64,000 nt of DNA from positions 78,501 to 142,500 of the forward strand of contig JACEEZ010001805.1 in NCBI GenBank assembly GCA_016584305.1, read 5' to 3'. The DNA comes from Chionoecetes opilio. Taxonomy: Eukaryota > Arthropoda > Malacostraca > Decapoda > Majidae. A program made the position numbers and the translations under genes. Shown here one piece after another: positions 20,244 to 30,604 of this stretch (position 1 is its first letter; the number at the start of each line of letters is the position of its first letter). The notes under the pieces were generated by a model. That model did not search any database, had not been told where the DNA came from, and worked only from the letters and a program-made list of their open reading frames with translations.

Positions 20244-21271
20244 CAGGAGAACCTCATTTAACCGGCATTTAAAACAACAGCAGCCTCAAAACAACAGCAC
20301 TAATCGACCCAGGCATTAATTAAGTATAATTATTTCAAAAACTGAGAAAATCTGCAGAAATTTAGTTGGGCAAGGCTGTGGTCTACACAGACTCTCTCTC
20401 CTCACTCTACCTCCTCCTCTCCCGTCATCCACGATCCTCTACGTCCCTCGTCCACACCATCCAGAGGGCCCTTCACCTTACCAACGAGGGGTGGGAGGTC
20501 GCCTTCCAGTGCGTTCCCTCCCACGCTGGTATCCCAGGCAACGAGGTGGCTGATTCTGCTGCCAGGATGGCCTTAACAGATGTAAACACGACACCCTTCC
20601 CTCTGCCGCTCTTTGTGGCCAAACGCCTGATCCCCCGGGTCTGCCGCTCCACCTGGAATAACACACTCGGCGATGCCCTCCGCATCACCTCCATGGGCCA
20701 ATACCGCAGTGACTCTTCCCCCCAGCCGTGGATACGGAAAAAGTCCCGCGTCATGGATGTCACTCACCCGCCTCCGCCTGGGGCACACGACACTCACAGC
20801 TCACCTGCATCGCCTCCGTCTGTCCCCTGACCCCCAGTGCCCTTGGTGCATGAATTTTCCAGAGACTATTGAACACTTTCTGCTGCAGTGTCCGCACTTC
20901 CACTCACACCGTGTAGTGCTACAGTCTCAACTCCTCGCCCTGAACGTCACTACCTTTGACCTGCCCACCCTGCTGGCGGCGGCTGGCGTTCCCCCCTCTC
21001 GGCAACACGCCATCATCCGCCTCACCTGTGCCTTCCTGAGGAAGACAGGTCAACTACCGCACCTGTGATAGCATCATAGGACATCACCAGGGCTCATAGT
21101 GTTCCCCGAGGGATCCTCGCAGCCCTAAAACAACAACAACAACAACCTCCAGAAACCACAGTATTTATTGGGATTGGGCGATTCCATAAGAGTAACTCTC
21201 AAAACAACGGCAAAATGAGTTATCCGGCATGCGCTCCCCCCCGAGGGTGCCGGATAAACGAGGTTCTCCTG
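20244..21271. mobile_element. Family D Tigger-type element, copy 1, in the BEL/Pao leader
   Basis: The ends are CAGGAGAACCTCATTTAACC and TAAACGAGGTTCTCCTG with TA duplication; the empty site reads agtTAgttgtaa. A LINE 3' end occupies most of the interior. Subterminal words are CCGGCA / TGCCGG. Copy 2 is at 42232-42923. Confidence 0.85.
20366..21146 (+). pseudogene. LINE 3' region: RNase H end and zinc-finger-like tail, (CAA)n terminus
   Basis: The first frame (20366-20830) has AVVYTDSLSSLYLLLSRHP and CVPSHAGIPGNEVADSAARM, the D-S and 'PSH.G..GNE.AD' motifs of RNase H domains in I-type LINEs. A +1 frameshift near 20760 leads into 20673-21068 with CPWCMNFPETIEHFLLQCPH, a C-x2-C...H...C segment. 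The 3' UTR (gtgatagcatcataggacat) ends in (AACAAC)n. The RT and endonuclease are missing. Fragments of this LINE recur at 36008-36362, 43805-43975, 52556-52715, 3930-4110 and inside palindrome H. Confidence 0.8.
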
Positions 21272-21438
21272 TAGTTGTAATAACTAAAGTGGGGGTTGGC
21301 CATAGGCCTCGTTATGCGCCTTGTTAGGCCAGCCAACAGCGCTTCCCGCACTTATAATATAATTAATTATCAACTAACAATGATTTTAGTAACGTAATCT
21401 TGCATTTAATATTTCATTTGAGTTAATCAATTAAAATC

Positions 21439-21876
21439 ATGGCGGAAGGGACTAAATCATTAGCTGCTAAATTAGGTTGGCTGACACGATTATATAATAC
21501 GTGTGACGAAGCAGCTGGGACTAACCCTATAGACTATAATAGTTTAAACTCAGGTCTGCTAATGCTAAAAACTAAATGGGAAAAATATGAGACGGCTTAC
21601 TGCATATATGAAGTTAAATTAAGACAAGCTGGGGATAAAGAAATTATTCAGCAATGTGTTATCAATCATGAACACGAATGTCAAAGATATCTCGATAAAG
21701 TAATTGAATATGAGGGATTACTGGAGTGTGCTCATATTTCATCAACAGCTAAAGTTTTTTTAAACCAAAGTTTGCAAGGTATTACGCAAGAACCCCCCCA
21801 CAGGGAGATCAAGATTATTACGCCTGAAGGTAATCAGCTATATCAGCCACCCTCAGAGTTTAAAGTCCCTCGTTAG
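21439..21876 (+). CDS. BEL/Pao gag-like N-terminal ORF
   Basis: A 145-codon frame starting ATGGCGG, downstream of element D. It is helix-rich and charged (GLLMLKTKWEKYETAYCIYE), as expected of a BEL/Pao Gag N-terminus that forms the particle. It ends at TAG, while the next frame (GTG at 21876) overlaps by one base in another phase. A one-base frameshift therefore probably split a single polyprotein. The usual larger Gag domain between this part and the zinc knuckle appears to be missing. Confidence 0.7.
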   Translation: MAEGTKSLAAKLGWLTRLYNTCDEAAGTNPIDYNSLNSGLLMLKTKWEKYETAYCIYEVKLRQAGDKEIIQQCVINHEHECQRYLDKVIEYEGLLECAHISSTAKVFLNQSLQGITQEPPHREIKIITPEGNQLYQPPSEFKVPR

Positions 21877-24800
21877 TGGGTAGTTATCCTGCGCCTGTTA
21901 CGCAAATCAAACAGCCTGTAATTACGATTCAAACTTCTCAGCCTACCAGTAAACCACTTAGACCTACTCAAATAATAGATACAATCCCTAGTTCCAGGGC
22001 GACTACTTCTAGTGAAGTACGAATAATAAATTGTGTCTTGTGTGAGGGGGAACATAGACCCTCCACATGTAATATCTATTCAGATTGTTACAAGAGAGTT
22101 GAAAGGTTAATGCGCCTTCGTAATTGTCTAACCTGTCTCCGTGGTAAACATGCTTCAAATGCATGCCCTATAAGCTTAAGAACTTGTAGGAAATGTAAAC
22201 AATCTGTTCATAACATCGCTCTTTGTCCTAACAGTGATAATAACTCAGACCCTACAGTAGTTAAAATGGCAGTCACTAATAAGAGTAGTTCAGCAGCTGT
22301 TCCCACTGCCGAGTTGAAGGTGTGCCATAATGGTAATGCAGTCATAGTAAAGACAATGTTTGACAGTGGTGCACAAAGATCCTTCATAAGCAGAGAGATA
22401 GTTGAATTATTACAACTACCCATAATTAATAAAGTGAACATAGCCATATCAGGTTTTCTCGCCAATAATGAGGCTCAAACCTATGACATAGTTCAACCCC
22501 TAGTCCAATTAGGAAGATATAAATGTAGGGTAGCTGCTGTAGTAGTAAATAATATTGGTATCAGTTTAACTGTTAATGGACTAAAAGACACAGCTGAAAT
22601 GCTGAGGGATAATGGTGTTAAACTAGTTAGTAATACCTTCAAAGACGTTGATGGTCCTTTCCAATTAATAATAGGAGCCGATTATTTTGGGCGTTACCTA
22701 AGGAAGGTCATCAAAATACATAACGTCTCAATGTTCACTAGTGCTGGTGGTAAGGTAATAATGGGACCCATCCCACATACCCATACAGTCGAACAGGAGA
22801 GTATTCCTAGTCATGCACAACCCCTATTAATTACCAGAATAGGAACCACTTTCTTGCCCACACCAATAAGTGAGGTTTTAGAGGAAAGTGGTATTCCAGT
22901 TCATAATGAATATATTGCCACTAATGAAAATCCTAATAATAATGTGTCGCGAGGAGATAATAACCTCAAATTGAATACAGGATTATGGTTTAAAGGCCCT
23001 ACCTGGCTGAAAGAGTGTAATAATAATCCTAATATGGTTTCCACTCAGTCAGACATATCTGAAGATATAATAAGGGAACCTGAATTGATCCCAGATCCTG
23101 TGATAGACATAGAAAGGTTTTCCTTATTGAGCAATATTCCCTGCAGGGTTAATACTCCCTGCAGGGTTGACACTCCCTGCAAGGTTAATACTCCCTGCAG
23201 GGTTGATTCTCCCTGCAGGGTTAATACTCCCTGTAGGGTTAATACTCCCTGCAGGGTTGATACTCCCTGCAAGGTTGATACTCCCTGCAAGGTTAATATT
23301 CTCTGCAGGGTTAATACTCCCTGCAAGGTTAATACTCCCTGCAGGGTTAATACTCCCTGCAAGGTTAATACTCCCTGCAGGGTTAATACTCCCTGCAGGG
23401 TTAATACTCCCTGCAAGGTTAATATTCCCTGCAGGGTTAATACTCCCTGCAGGGTTAATACTCCCTGCAGGGTTGATACTCCCTGCAAGGTTAATACTCC
23501 CTGCAGGGTTAATACTCCCTGCAAGGTTAATACTCCCTGCAAGGTTAATACTCCCTGCAGGGTTAATACTCCCTGCAAGGTTAATACTCCCTGCAAGGTT
23601 AATATTCCCTGCAGGGTTAATACTCCCTGCAGGGTTAATACTCCCTGCAGGGTTAATACTCCCTGCAAGGTTAATACTCCCTGCAAAGTTAATATTCCCT
23701 GCAGGGTTAATACTCCCTGCAGGGTTAATACTCCCTGCAGGGTTAATACTCCCTGCAAGGTTAATACTCCCTGCAAGGTTAATATTCCCTGCAGGGTTAA
23801 TACTCCCTGCAAGGTTAATACTCCCTGCAGGGTTAATACTCCCTGCAAGGTTAATATTCCCTGCAGGGTTAATACTCCCTGCAAGGTTGATACTCCCTGC
23901 AAGGTTAATATTCCCTGCAGGGTTAATTCTCCCTGCAGGGTTAATACTCCCTGCAAGGTTAATACTCCCTGCAAGGTTAATACTCCCTGCAGGGTTAATA
24001 TTCCCTGCAGGGTTAATACTCCCTGCAGGGTTAATACTCCCTGCAAGGTTGATACTCCCTGCAAGGTTAATATTCCCTGCAGGGTTAATACTCCCTGCAG
24101 GGTTAATACTCCCTGCAAGGTTAATACTCCCTGCAAGGTTAATATTCCCTGCAGGGTTAATACTCCCTGCAGGGTTAATACTCCCTGCAAGGTTAATACT
24201 CCCTGCAAGGTTAATATTCCCTGCAGGGTTAATACTCCCTGCAAGGTTAATACTCCCTGCAGGGTTAATACTCCCTGCAAGGTTAATATTCCCTGCAGGG
24301 TTAATACTCCCTGCAAGGTTGATACTCCCTGCAAGGTTTATATTCCCTGCAGGGTTAATTCTCCCTGCAGGGTTAATACTCCCTGTAGGGTTAATACACC
24401 CTGCAGGGTTGATACTCCCTGCAAGGTTGATACTCCCTGCAAGGTTAATATTCCCTGCAGGGTTAATACTCCCTGCAAGGTTAATACTCCCTGCAGGGTT
24501 AATACTCCCTGCAAGGTTAATACTCCCTGCAAGGTTAATATTCCCTGCAAGGTTAATAAAAGGGATAGCTCTGATCCTTTGAAGTTTTGTATCAGAACAA
24601 TACAGAAGCAGGTATTTCCTGAGGAATATCAGCTATTGACTTCAGCCAGCCCCCATAGGAACAAATTGACCATATTGGGTCTGTTCCTTGATCATGAGGG
24701 TATTAGGTGTCGAGGTCGAAATTTTCAAGCTGATCTTCCAAATAAAACCTGCCATCCCATACTAATTCCCAAACACCATCATCTTACTAAATTGTTGGTG

Positions 24801-25196
24801 GAAGAAAATCATAGGAACTCATTACATGGCGGAATGGCTACAATTTTAGCCGATATCAGGTGTAATTTTTGGATAAATCATGGTAGACAGGCAGTCAAAT
24901 ATTACCTCAAATCTCTCATTAAATATAATAGATCTGAGTGTAGACTAGTCTCCTATCTAGGTCCCCCTGAACTTCCCGCTGATAAAGAGATCCTAAAACC
25001 ATTTGAGGTCAATGGTGATGACTATACTGGGGATACTATAACATCAGGAGATAACTCTCCCCCCGATCAAGTATATGTCAGCATATTCACTGGTACCTCT
25101 ATCAGAGCTGTTAATTTTAAAATAGCTAAAGACCACTGTGCCGAAACCACTATTGAAATGTTCCGGCGCTATGTGGCCTGGGGTGATGTCACATGA
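21876..25196 (+). CDS. BEL/Pao polyprotein remnant: zinc knuckle, protease, 18-bp repeat array, partial integrase
   Basis: A 1106-codon open frame. Residues about 50-120 hold Cys/His zinc-knuckle motifs (CVLCEGEHRPSTC and CRKCKQSVHNIALC). Residues about 160-270 are a retropepsin-like protease with the DSGAQRSFIS active-site box. Residues about 420-893 are a six-residue tandem repeat, (V-N-T-P-C-R/K)n. Residues about 970-1100 resemble integrase: the H...H part of the zinc-binding domain (ENHRNSLHGGM) and a first catalytic Asp in DDYTG. Reverse transcriptase, RNase H and the rest of integrase are absent, so it cannot copy itself. That the frame stays open through the array is notable. No initiator ATG precedes the first conserved motif in this frame. 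Confidence 0.8.
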   Translation: MGSYPAPVTQIKQPVITIQTSQPTSKPLRPTQIIDTIPSSRATTSSEVRIINCVLCEGEHRPSTCNIYSDCYKRVERLMRLRNCLTCLRGKHASNACPISLRTCRKCKQSVHNIALCPNSDNNSDPTVVKMAVTNKSSSAAVPTAELKVCHNGNAVIVKTMFDSGAQRSFISREIVELLQLPIINKVNIAISGFLANNEAQTYDIVQPLVQLGRYKCRVAAVVVNNIGISLTVNGLKDTAEMLRDNGVKLVSNTFKDVDGPFQLIIGADYFGRYLRKVIKIHNVSMFTSAGGKVIMGPIPHTHTVEQESIPSHAQPLLITRIGTTFLPTPISEVLEESGIPVHNEYIATNENPNNNVSRGDNNLKLNTGLWFKGPTWLKECNNNPNMVSTQSDISEDIIREPELIPDPVIDIERFSLLSNIPCRVNTPCRVDTPCKVNTPCRVDSPCRVNTPCRVNTPCRVDTPCKVDTPCKVNILCRVNTPCKVNTPCRVNTPCKVNTPCRVNTPCRVNTPCKVNIPCRVNTPCRVNTPCRVDTPCKVNTPCRVNTPCKVNTPCKVNTPCRVNTPCKVNTPCKVNIPCRVNTPCRVNTPCRVNTPCKVNTPCKVNIPCRVNTPCRVNTPCRVNTPCKVNTPCKVNIPCRVNTPCKVNTPCRVNTPCKVNIPCRVNTPCKVDTPCKVNIPCRVNSPCRVNTPCKVNTPCKVNTPCRVNIPCRVNTPCRVNTPCKVDTPCKVNIPCRVNTPCRVNTPCKVNTPCKVNIPCRVNTPCRVNTPCKVNTPCKVNIPCRVNTPCKVNTPCRVNTPCKVNIPCRVNTPCKVDTPCKVYIPCRVNSPCRVNTPCRVNTPCRVDTPCKVDTPCKVNIPCRVNTPCKVNTPCRVNTPCKVNTPCKVNIPCKVNKRDSSDPLKFCIRTIQKQVFPEEYQLLTSASPHRNKLTILGLFLDHEGIRCRGRNFQADLPNKTCHPILIPKHHHLTKLLVEENHRNSLHGGMATILADIRCNFWINHGRQAVKYYLKSLIKYNRSECRLVSYLGPPELPADKEILKPFEVNGDDYTGDTITSGDNSPPDQVYVSIFTGTSIRAVNFKIAKDHCAETTIEMFRRYVAWGDVT
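23137..24556 (+). repeat. 18-bp tandem array inside the BEL/Pao frame (about 79 units)
   Basis: The unit is TTAATACTCCCTGCAGGG or a variant with CCCTGCAAGG. Because 18 is a multiple of three, the array keeps the frame and encodes six-residue repeats. The palindrome CCTGCAGG recurs in about half the units. The variants R/K (agg/aag) and T/I (act/att) follow a higher-order pattern of roughly five to six units, suggesting amplification of multi-unit blocks. The frame is also open on the other strand (23045-24334), a simple consequence of the repeat. Confidence 0.95.
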
Positions 25197-25423
25197 AGCG
25201 GAACTTCAGTTTTCGCCGGCCCCCAGTGTGGAAATTATCCATAAACCACCCTCTCATAATTGGTAGAGTTTTGTTTCCCCCCCCCCCCCCTTGTGAGTGA
25301 AGTATTTTCCGCTCGTGATGTATAGGGATGTATATATATAATTATACAGTAAAAGCCTTATAACTCGGAATTTGATATAACTTGGCATGGCAGACAGTTT
25401 TTTTTTTTATTATTTTTTTTTTT

Positions 25424-25726
25424 AGGGCCGGATCAAGAGCTGTGGGGGCCCTGGGGCTCGGCTTTTGTGGGGGCCCTATATTCGCATGAAAATTAAGCAC
25501 TTTTGTGGGTATTTTGAGGCCTATGTTTGGCAAAGAACTATTAATGCATAGACTGGTATTCAGAGATAAAGGATGAAACAGAGACAGGCAAATATGTTTG
25601 GGTTTTGTAAATTGCCAATGTTTTTAATATTACTGCTTAAAGCTAATATACATATGGTGGGGGCCCTTTTGGTGGGGGCCCTGGGGTTAGAGCCCCGGTA
25701 GCCCCCCCCTTAATCCGGCCCTGGAC
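25424..25726. mobile_element. hAT-like MITE
   Basis: An inverted pair, AGGGCCGGATCAAGAGC at the left and TTAATCCGGCCCTGGA at the right, borders about 300 bp with several ggggggccctggggc-type words. The CAGGGCCGGATTAAG-like termini are typical of hAT MITEs. An 8-bp target duplication could not be confirmed. Confidence 0.6.
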
Positions 25727-25732
25727 TGACAC

Positions 25733-25937
25733 CTGTGATTAGAGGCTCATGCCGCCCCCTGTGTCCTCCCATGCACTCACAGTCGAAGGTGGAGTTAATG
25801 GACAGGGCATGTGGGTGTTCTTAGGCCACTCGACGGTGCAGAAAGATTTCAAGTGGATTTATGGGTCTCACTCGGGATCGAACTCGGGTCTTCGAGAACG
25901 CCACCCGGTGACGCTAACCACTCTGCTACCGCCTCAC
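25733..25937 (-). repeat. tRNA-derived SINE, 5' half
   Basis: The minus-strand head gaggcggtagcagagtggtt and the B box gttcgatccc are followed by the first half of the body. The 3' half is replaced by the hAT-like MITE boundary. Confidence 0.8.
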
Positions 25938-26291
25938 CTAAACTGCATCTCATGGTTTTCACTCGGCATATCATGCCCTCACAACTTCTTGTGTGAACAT
26001 GTAAACAGAAAGTCGGCAAAAAATAATGTATCTCGGCATATTGATGTTATAACTGCATTTCTTCGCTTACACTCACTTACCGTTCACTGGTAAGTTTAGT
26101 TTTTATGCTTTTAATGTACTTTTTTATTTTTTATTTTTTTATTTTTTATAACCATATCGGAGAAGGACATTGCATAACTCGGCACATTGAATAACTCGGG
26201 AAGGGCCAGAGCCCCTATCATGCCGAGTTATAAGGCTTTTACTGTAATGGTATTGGGTAATAATTAAGGTAATTTAAGTAAATGATTAGTA

Positions 26292-27733
26292 CAGTAAAAC
26301 CCTTATAACTCGGCACTGTATAACTCGGAATTTGATATCACTCGGCAAGGCATAGACAAAGTTATTTTTTTTTTTTTCTCTTTTTTTTTTTTCTTTTTTT
26401 ACATCTATGCCTATAGCGCGTGTAGGCAGTGAGCTCCAGGGGTGGGATGGTAGGCCCTGGAGGCTCACTCAAGGGCTGTGATGGTTGGCCCTCGCCAGTG
26501 GTGGCGCAGGCAGGATTCTTATAGTGACACCTGTAATTAGAGGCTCATGCCGCCCCCCTGTGTCCTCCCATGCACTCGCAGTCGAAGGTAGAGTTAATGG
26601 ACAGGGCATGTGGGTGTTCTTAGGCCACTCGACGGTGCAGAAAGATTTCAAGTGGATTTATGGGTCTCACTCGGGATCGAACTCGGGTTTTCGAGAACGC
26701 CACTCGGTGACGCTAACCACTCTGCTACCGCCTCCCCTAGATTGCATCGCTTGGTTTTCACTCGGTATATCATGCCCTCACAACCTCTTGTGTGAACATG
26801 TAAATAGAAAGTCAGCAAAAAATAATGTATCTCGGCATATTGCTGTTATAACTGCATCTCTTTGCTTACACTCGGCAAAGCCTTAGTCGTATAAAGTAGT
26901 GTTTTTGTCCTTTTGACCTTTCCTGCAGGCTCAGGCTCTTCAATTTCATTGAAGTCTCCCTTCCTGCTGGAGACACCCTTGCGTGATGGAGCTGACATCT
27001 TGAAATACAGTACTGTATGATGTAATCCCAAAACACGTAAAATAGGTGGCAAAGTAAAGCAAAGGTCAGGAACCAGCGCGTAGGCTGTCAGCTGCTGAGC
27101 CGTGTTTATGTCGTCCAAGCACCGTCTTGGATACGAATTCCGTTTTTTGTCGAAATTAAAAAAGGATTGGTTTCTGCTTAAAAAACACAACAAGCTTGGT
27201 AGGAGCCGAAATAATAATCAATGCAAAACATTGCAAACAATATCACAAAGTAGTATAACACATTTCAGCAAGTGTTATTGGATTGGGATTCGTAATCCAA
27301 GACGGTGCTTGGACGACAAAAACACGGCTCAGCCTACGCGCTGGTACCAGACCTTTGCTTTACTTTGCCACCTATTTTACGTGTTTTGGGATTACATCAT
27401 ACAGTACTGTATATCAAGATGTCAGCTCCATCACGCAAGGGTGTCTCCAGCAGGAAGGGAATGGAATTGAAGAGCCTGAGCCTGCAGGAAAAGGTGAAAG
27501 TACTGGCAAGGATGGATGCAGGTGCATCCATGCATGCTATTTGTGCTAAGTTTGATATCAAATCCAGAACATTCTACCCGTTCACTGGTAGTTTTTATGC
27601 TTTGACAGTACTGTAGTTACATTTTTTTTTTTTTTTTTACCCATATCAGAGGAGGACATTGCATAACTCGGCACATTGAATAACTCGGCAAGGGCCAGAG
27701 CCCCTATCGTGCCGAGTTATAAGGGTTTTACTG
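26292..27733. mobile_element. Family B palindromic Tigger element, copy 3
   Basis: Complete ends and TA duplication in the 3' LTR. Left and right arms are inverted copies; the right arm carries the better HTH segment (27418-27580), encoding MSAPSRKGVSSRKG, LSLQEKVKVLARMDAGAS and AKFDIKSRTFYPF. The left arm has a 7-bp insertion (gaagtct) in the same segment. A full SINE lies in the left arm. Confidence 0.85.
26402..26742 (-). repeat. tRNA-derived SINE, full length, inside B copy 3
   Basis: On the - strand: head ggaggcggtagcagagtggt, B box ttcgatcccgag, body with ccaccactggcgagggccaa, 3' end ctgcctacacgcgctatagg. Equivalent insertions occur at the same place in B copies at 37421 and 44438, so the SINE entered before B was amplified. 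Confidence 0.85.
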
Positions 27734-28398
27734 TACTGGGATAGGATAAATTAATATTCCCAGTGGTTAATAAGCATTGCATTTAAATAATTAGCACCTT
27801 AATTTGGAGCGCGGTCATTGGCTGCCGCCCATTAGATACTAGCCACTAAGATTTCTGGACGTGGCTATAGGTAGGGTGGCCGCTAGCCGCTGCCCATCAG
27901 AGAATCAGTACACTCCGAGCCCTTGAAAGGATAACATCTAATTGTTAATAGATATGCTGGACTAAAAGGACAGTACACTCCACACCTCCATCGAGTTAAT
28001 ATCTCCTCTCTTATTAATATGAAGAGATGTTGTACATACTTTAATTTGTACATATAGTGATAAAACAATAGGACATGTGTTAAGAATCAACACACTGATG
28101 ATAGCCGTGCGTCAGTAATTTGGTGTGAAAGCCCTTCTGACGCCGTAACGAAACACTCGCTTCCAGCCCACCGCCTCTGTCATACACGGGCGGCCTCGAT
28201 CCCGGCGACCACTGCGGATCACAAGACCATTGCAGTATTGATCCAAACCTACAGCAGTAATTCAACCCACTATCCACCGATAAGTATCCTAGTTAGTTGA
28301 TTAGCTGGGATGATGTGTCGGGTGATAGCCATGGGTTTGATTGAATAGGTAAGAACTTTCAAATTAAATATGTATGTGACATAAATTCCCACATCATC

Positions 28399-28535
28399 TC
28401 TTGCTAAATCAGCTTCTGCATCAATTTTTTTTTTCTCCCTACCAAATACTTGTCTATACAGGGGTCTTATCTGCCCATGTATGGAGTATACTTCTCATGT
28501 TTAGGGTGGGGCTCCACTCATACAGCTCTTCTTAA
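28399..28535 (+). pseudogene. Jockey-like LINE, RT thumb region (piece 5)
   Basis: The frame reads LLAKSASASIFFFLPTKYL and continues to GWGSTHTALL, corresponding to the thumb. It is cut by the piggyBac element within the codons of 'ALLNRI'. Confidence 0.75.
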
Positions 28536-28798
28536 CCCTAGAACACAAACTATTTTCTTTACCCTCCTAACATAAACGTTGGTTGTGACAAACCCATTTT
28601 TGGAAAAATAAAAAAACACATTTATGATCAAAATTTCATAAATCAAAAGATATACACATAAAATATAACCTTTCTACACTAATTTGAGAAACCAAATAAC
28701 ACCATAAAAAAACAACGTAATCCTGCAGGGGCGGAAAAAAAACTAAAAAATGGCAACAAATTCTACATGGGTATATGTTAAATTACAACAAGCTTATA

Positions 28799-29859
28799 CA
28801 GTCACCGCAAATAGAAATCGGACCTGCTTTGCAACTGGTTGCATAAACATGAATATCATCAAGAAAATAAATAATACAAACATATTAGATAATACATATT
28901 TAAAAAAAAAATATATATTTTTTTTTTTTTGATAGATTTTTTGAAAGGAAGAACAAAGCTCCATGACCTCTTAAATCACTGAAACATCCCCAAATCATGA
29001 CAGATTCGGGGTGCTTCACAGTGCGAACTGTGTTGGCAGGGTCGAATCTACTGACTGAAGGTGGTCGTCTTACTGTGGTAGAACGGCCCTGAATACACTT
29101 GAATGTGTCAATTCATCCGACCACATGACCTTCCTCCAGTCGTCAGCTGTCCAGTGGAGGTATTTCTTGGCAAAATCCAGTCGAGCTTTCTTCATACGAT
29201 CCATCAGTAAAGGTTTGCGTGCAGCACGGCGGCAGGGAAGCTTGAGGTCCCTCTGGAGACGGTGTTGGATGCAGCGGATGGATGCGTCTTTTAGCAGGGT
29301 TGGATTACTTTTTTTTAGCTGAGAAGCTGTAAGATGAGGGTTTTTACGTAGTTCTCTTCCAAGAAGACGATCTGTAACTTTGGAAGTCTTCCGTGGGCGT
29401 CCAGGATAAGGTTTTGTTGGGGGAACAACATTGAGTGGTGCCCCACAAGCACCAGCCAGCAGCAACATTACGGTTGACTTCGCTCGGCGAGTACGCTTAC
29501 AAATTTCTTTAATAGGCACTTTTTCTTGCCTCCAGGCTAATATGCGAGCCTTCTCCCCCTTAGTCATGTGTGCACGACCCATATTTAGTGAATATATAAA
29601 GAATTAAAGGGCAAAAAGTGCTCAAGTCAAAATATTGGGAAAACGGGGCAAAGAATACCAAAGCATTAACGTCTCCCCTTGCTGTCTGGGTCGGCACTGA
29701 GCGTGAGTTTTACACACCTCCCACACTACCCGCCCAGAAGAGTTACTAGATATCGCCAGCCAACTCTACCTCAAACCATAGGGCGGGATACACTAGTAGA
29801 ATTCGGACCGCTAGACTGGTTTCTTATGGGATAGGTCCGATTTCTATTTGCGGGTATTG
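28799..29859 (-). mobile_element. Tc1-like element inside piggyBac
   Basis: Inverted ends share CCGCAAATAGAAATCGGACC (28804-28824 and the complement near 29831-29853) with TA at both borders. It encodes a Tc1 transposase truncated in its C-terminal half. Confidence 0.75.
28930..29582 (-). pseudogene. Tc1-like transposase, N-terminal two thirds
   Basis: Starting from ATG at 29582, 170 codons run MGRAHMTKGEKARILAWRQE, then a second helix-turn-helix region (GRELRKNPHLTASQLKK) with a GRPRK linker. These form the paired-like DNA-binding domain of Tc1/Tc3 transposases. KVMWSDE carries the first catalytic Asp. A frameshift near 29085 follows, after which the sequence continues in another frame as PESVMIWGCFSDLRGHGAL. 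The second Asp and the final Glu lie beyond the deletion and are missing. Confidence 0.8.
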
Positions 29860-30150
29860 TACTATAAAAGCTAGAGACTTGTCCTTTGGTGTCCACTCTC
29901 CCAAGTTCCATGACCATCTGCTGTGGTCGCCACAACGCTCTGACACAACCGCTCACTGTGATAGAGACAGACAGAAAAGGGGCATGTTTTTTTTGTCAAA
30001 AATTGTCATACATGCAATATATTATTTTTAGTTATGTGCCCCTGTAAATTTGCACTACATGACGATTATTCCTCCATAAAGTTATACCCCTTCTTTCCAA
30101 CGTGATTTATATATAAATATATAAGCTTTGCAGACTACTTTAGTACTTGC

Positions 30151-30531
30151 CTAAAGTTTCTCGCACTTGACACAGACAGCGTAGTAGAAGCTTTTTAAGA
30201 CAGGATTCCAACACCTGTGGCACCTGAAGCGTGTCTTCCTGTAGCTGCGTGACGGGCACTCCTTGCAGCACACTGGAGGATGAGCACTCTGTGTAACCAC
30301 TGGCTCTCTTATGTTAGCAGTGCCTGGTGAAGGGAGCTTACAGATGTCGGTGATGAGTGTCTTGATGGGTCTTGGAAGGCTGTGATTGTTTAGCCTCTCC
30401 TGTGCCCATGGTTTGATGAACGCCCTTGCTAAGTCCTGTATATATTGCCACCTGATCAACTTCTTGTCACCTGTCCTCGTCATATTTTCAGTGTGTATAA
30501 TCCAGGAGTTTATCACAACACCATTCAACAT
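30151..30531 (-). pseudogene. piggyBac transposase C-terminus
   Basis: A 126-codon frame containing NGVVINSWIIHTENM and then a basic linker. It ends in a cysteine-rich domain (C-C-K-E-C, then RFRCHRCWNPV, then CVKCEKL). Family knowledge: piggyBac transposases end with 'N..W..Y/H' followed by a cross-brace zinc finger that binds the subterminal DNA. All paired cysteines of the last part seem present. The catalytic DDD core should lie upstream (to the right), but element F and a SINE occupy that region, and no core motif is found between them and the right end. The frame is not translated from its own start codon in nature. Confidence 0.75.
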
Positions 30532-30604
30532 GCCATAAAAGACACGTTGGCCACCTCCTTGTCACTACTCACAAAAGCCAACGCACCATGTGGTATTCAT
30601 TATA

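Larger units (their letters stand above)
25347..26244. mobile_element. Family B element, copy 2 (short)
   Basis: The ends are CAGTAAAAGCCTTATAACTC and GAGTTATAAGGCTTTTACTG with TA duplication in the LTR. The internal part has lost one arm and the HTH segment and contains a hAT-like MITE and a SINE. Confidence 0.85.
19204..28393 (+). mobile_element. BEL/Pao LTR retrotransposon, internally deleted, with nested insertions
   Basis: Both LTRs, a primer-binding-like site, gag-like and protease/integrase-like frames are present. The outermost bases are TGTGG...CCACA, and the 5-bp duplication TCATC flanks the element (19199-19203 and 28394-28398). Removing it joins two pieces of the jockey-like LINE. 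Reverse transcriptase, RNase H and the second half of integrase are missing. Nested inside are element D (20244-21271, in the leader) and two B elements in the 3' LTR, so the occupied length far exceeds the element itself. Confidence 0.9.
25227..28393 (+). repeat. 3' LTR of the BEL/Pao element, split by two B elements
   Basis: LTR segments are 25227-25346, 26245-26291 and 27734-28393. Joined, they follow the 5' LTR throughout. Each insertion duplicates TA at a site that is intact in the 5' LTR (attaTAatgg and gattagTActggg). The last bases CCACA and TCATC fix the end. Confidence 0.9.

Noticed and set aside
23137..24556. Regular 18-bp repeats as a CRISPR-like array
   Set aside because: There are no spacers; units are directly adjacent inside a retrotransposon frame in a eukaryote.
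23045..24582. Open frames of 429 codons (-) and 471 codons (+, second frame) over the 18-bp array
   Set aside because: They are shadows of the array; the frame linked to zinc knuckle, protease and integrase parts is the only one with family motifs.
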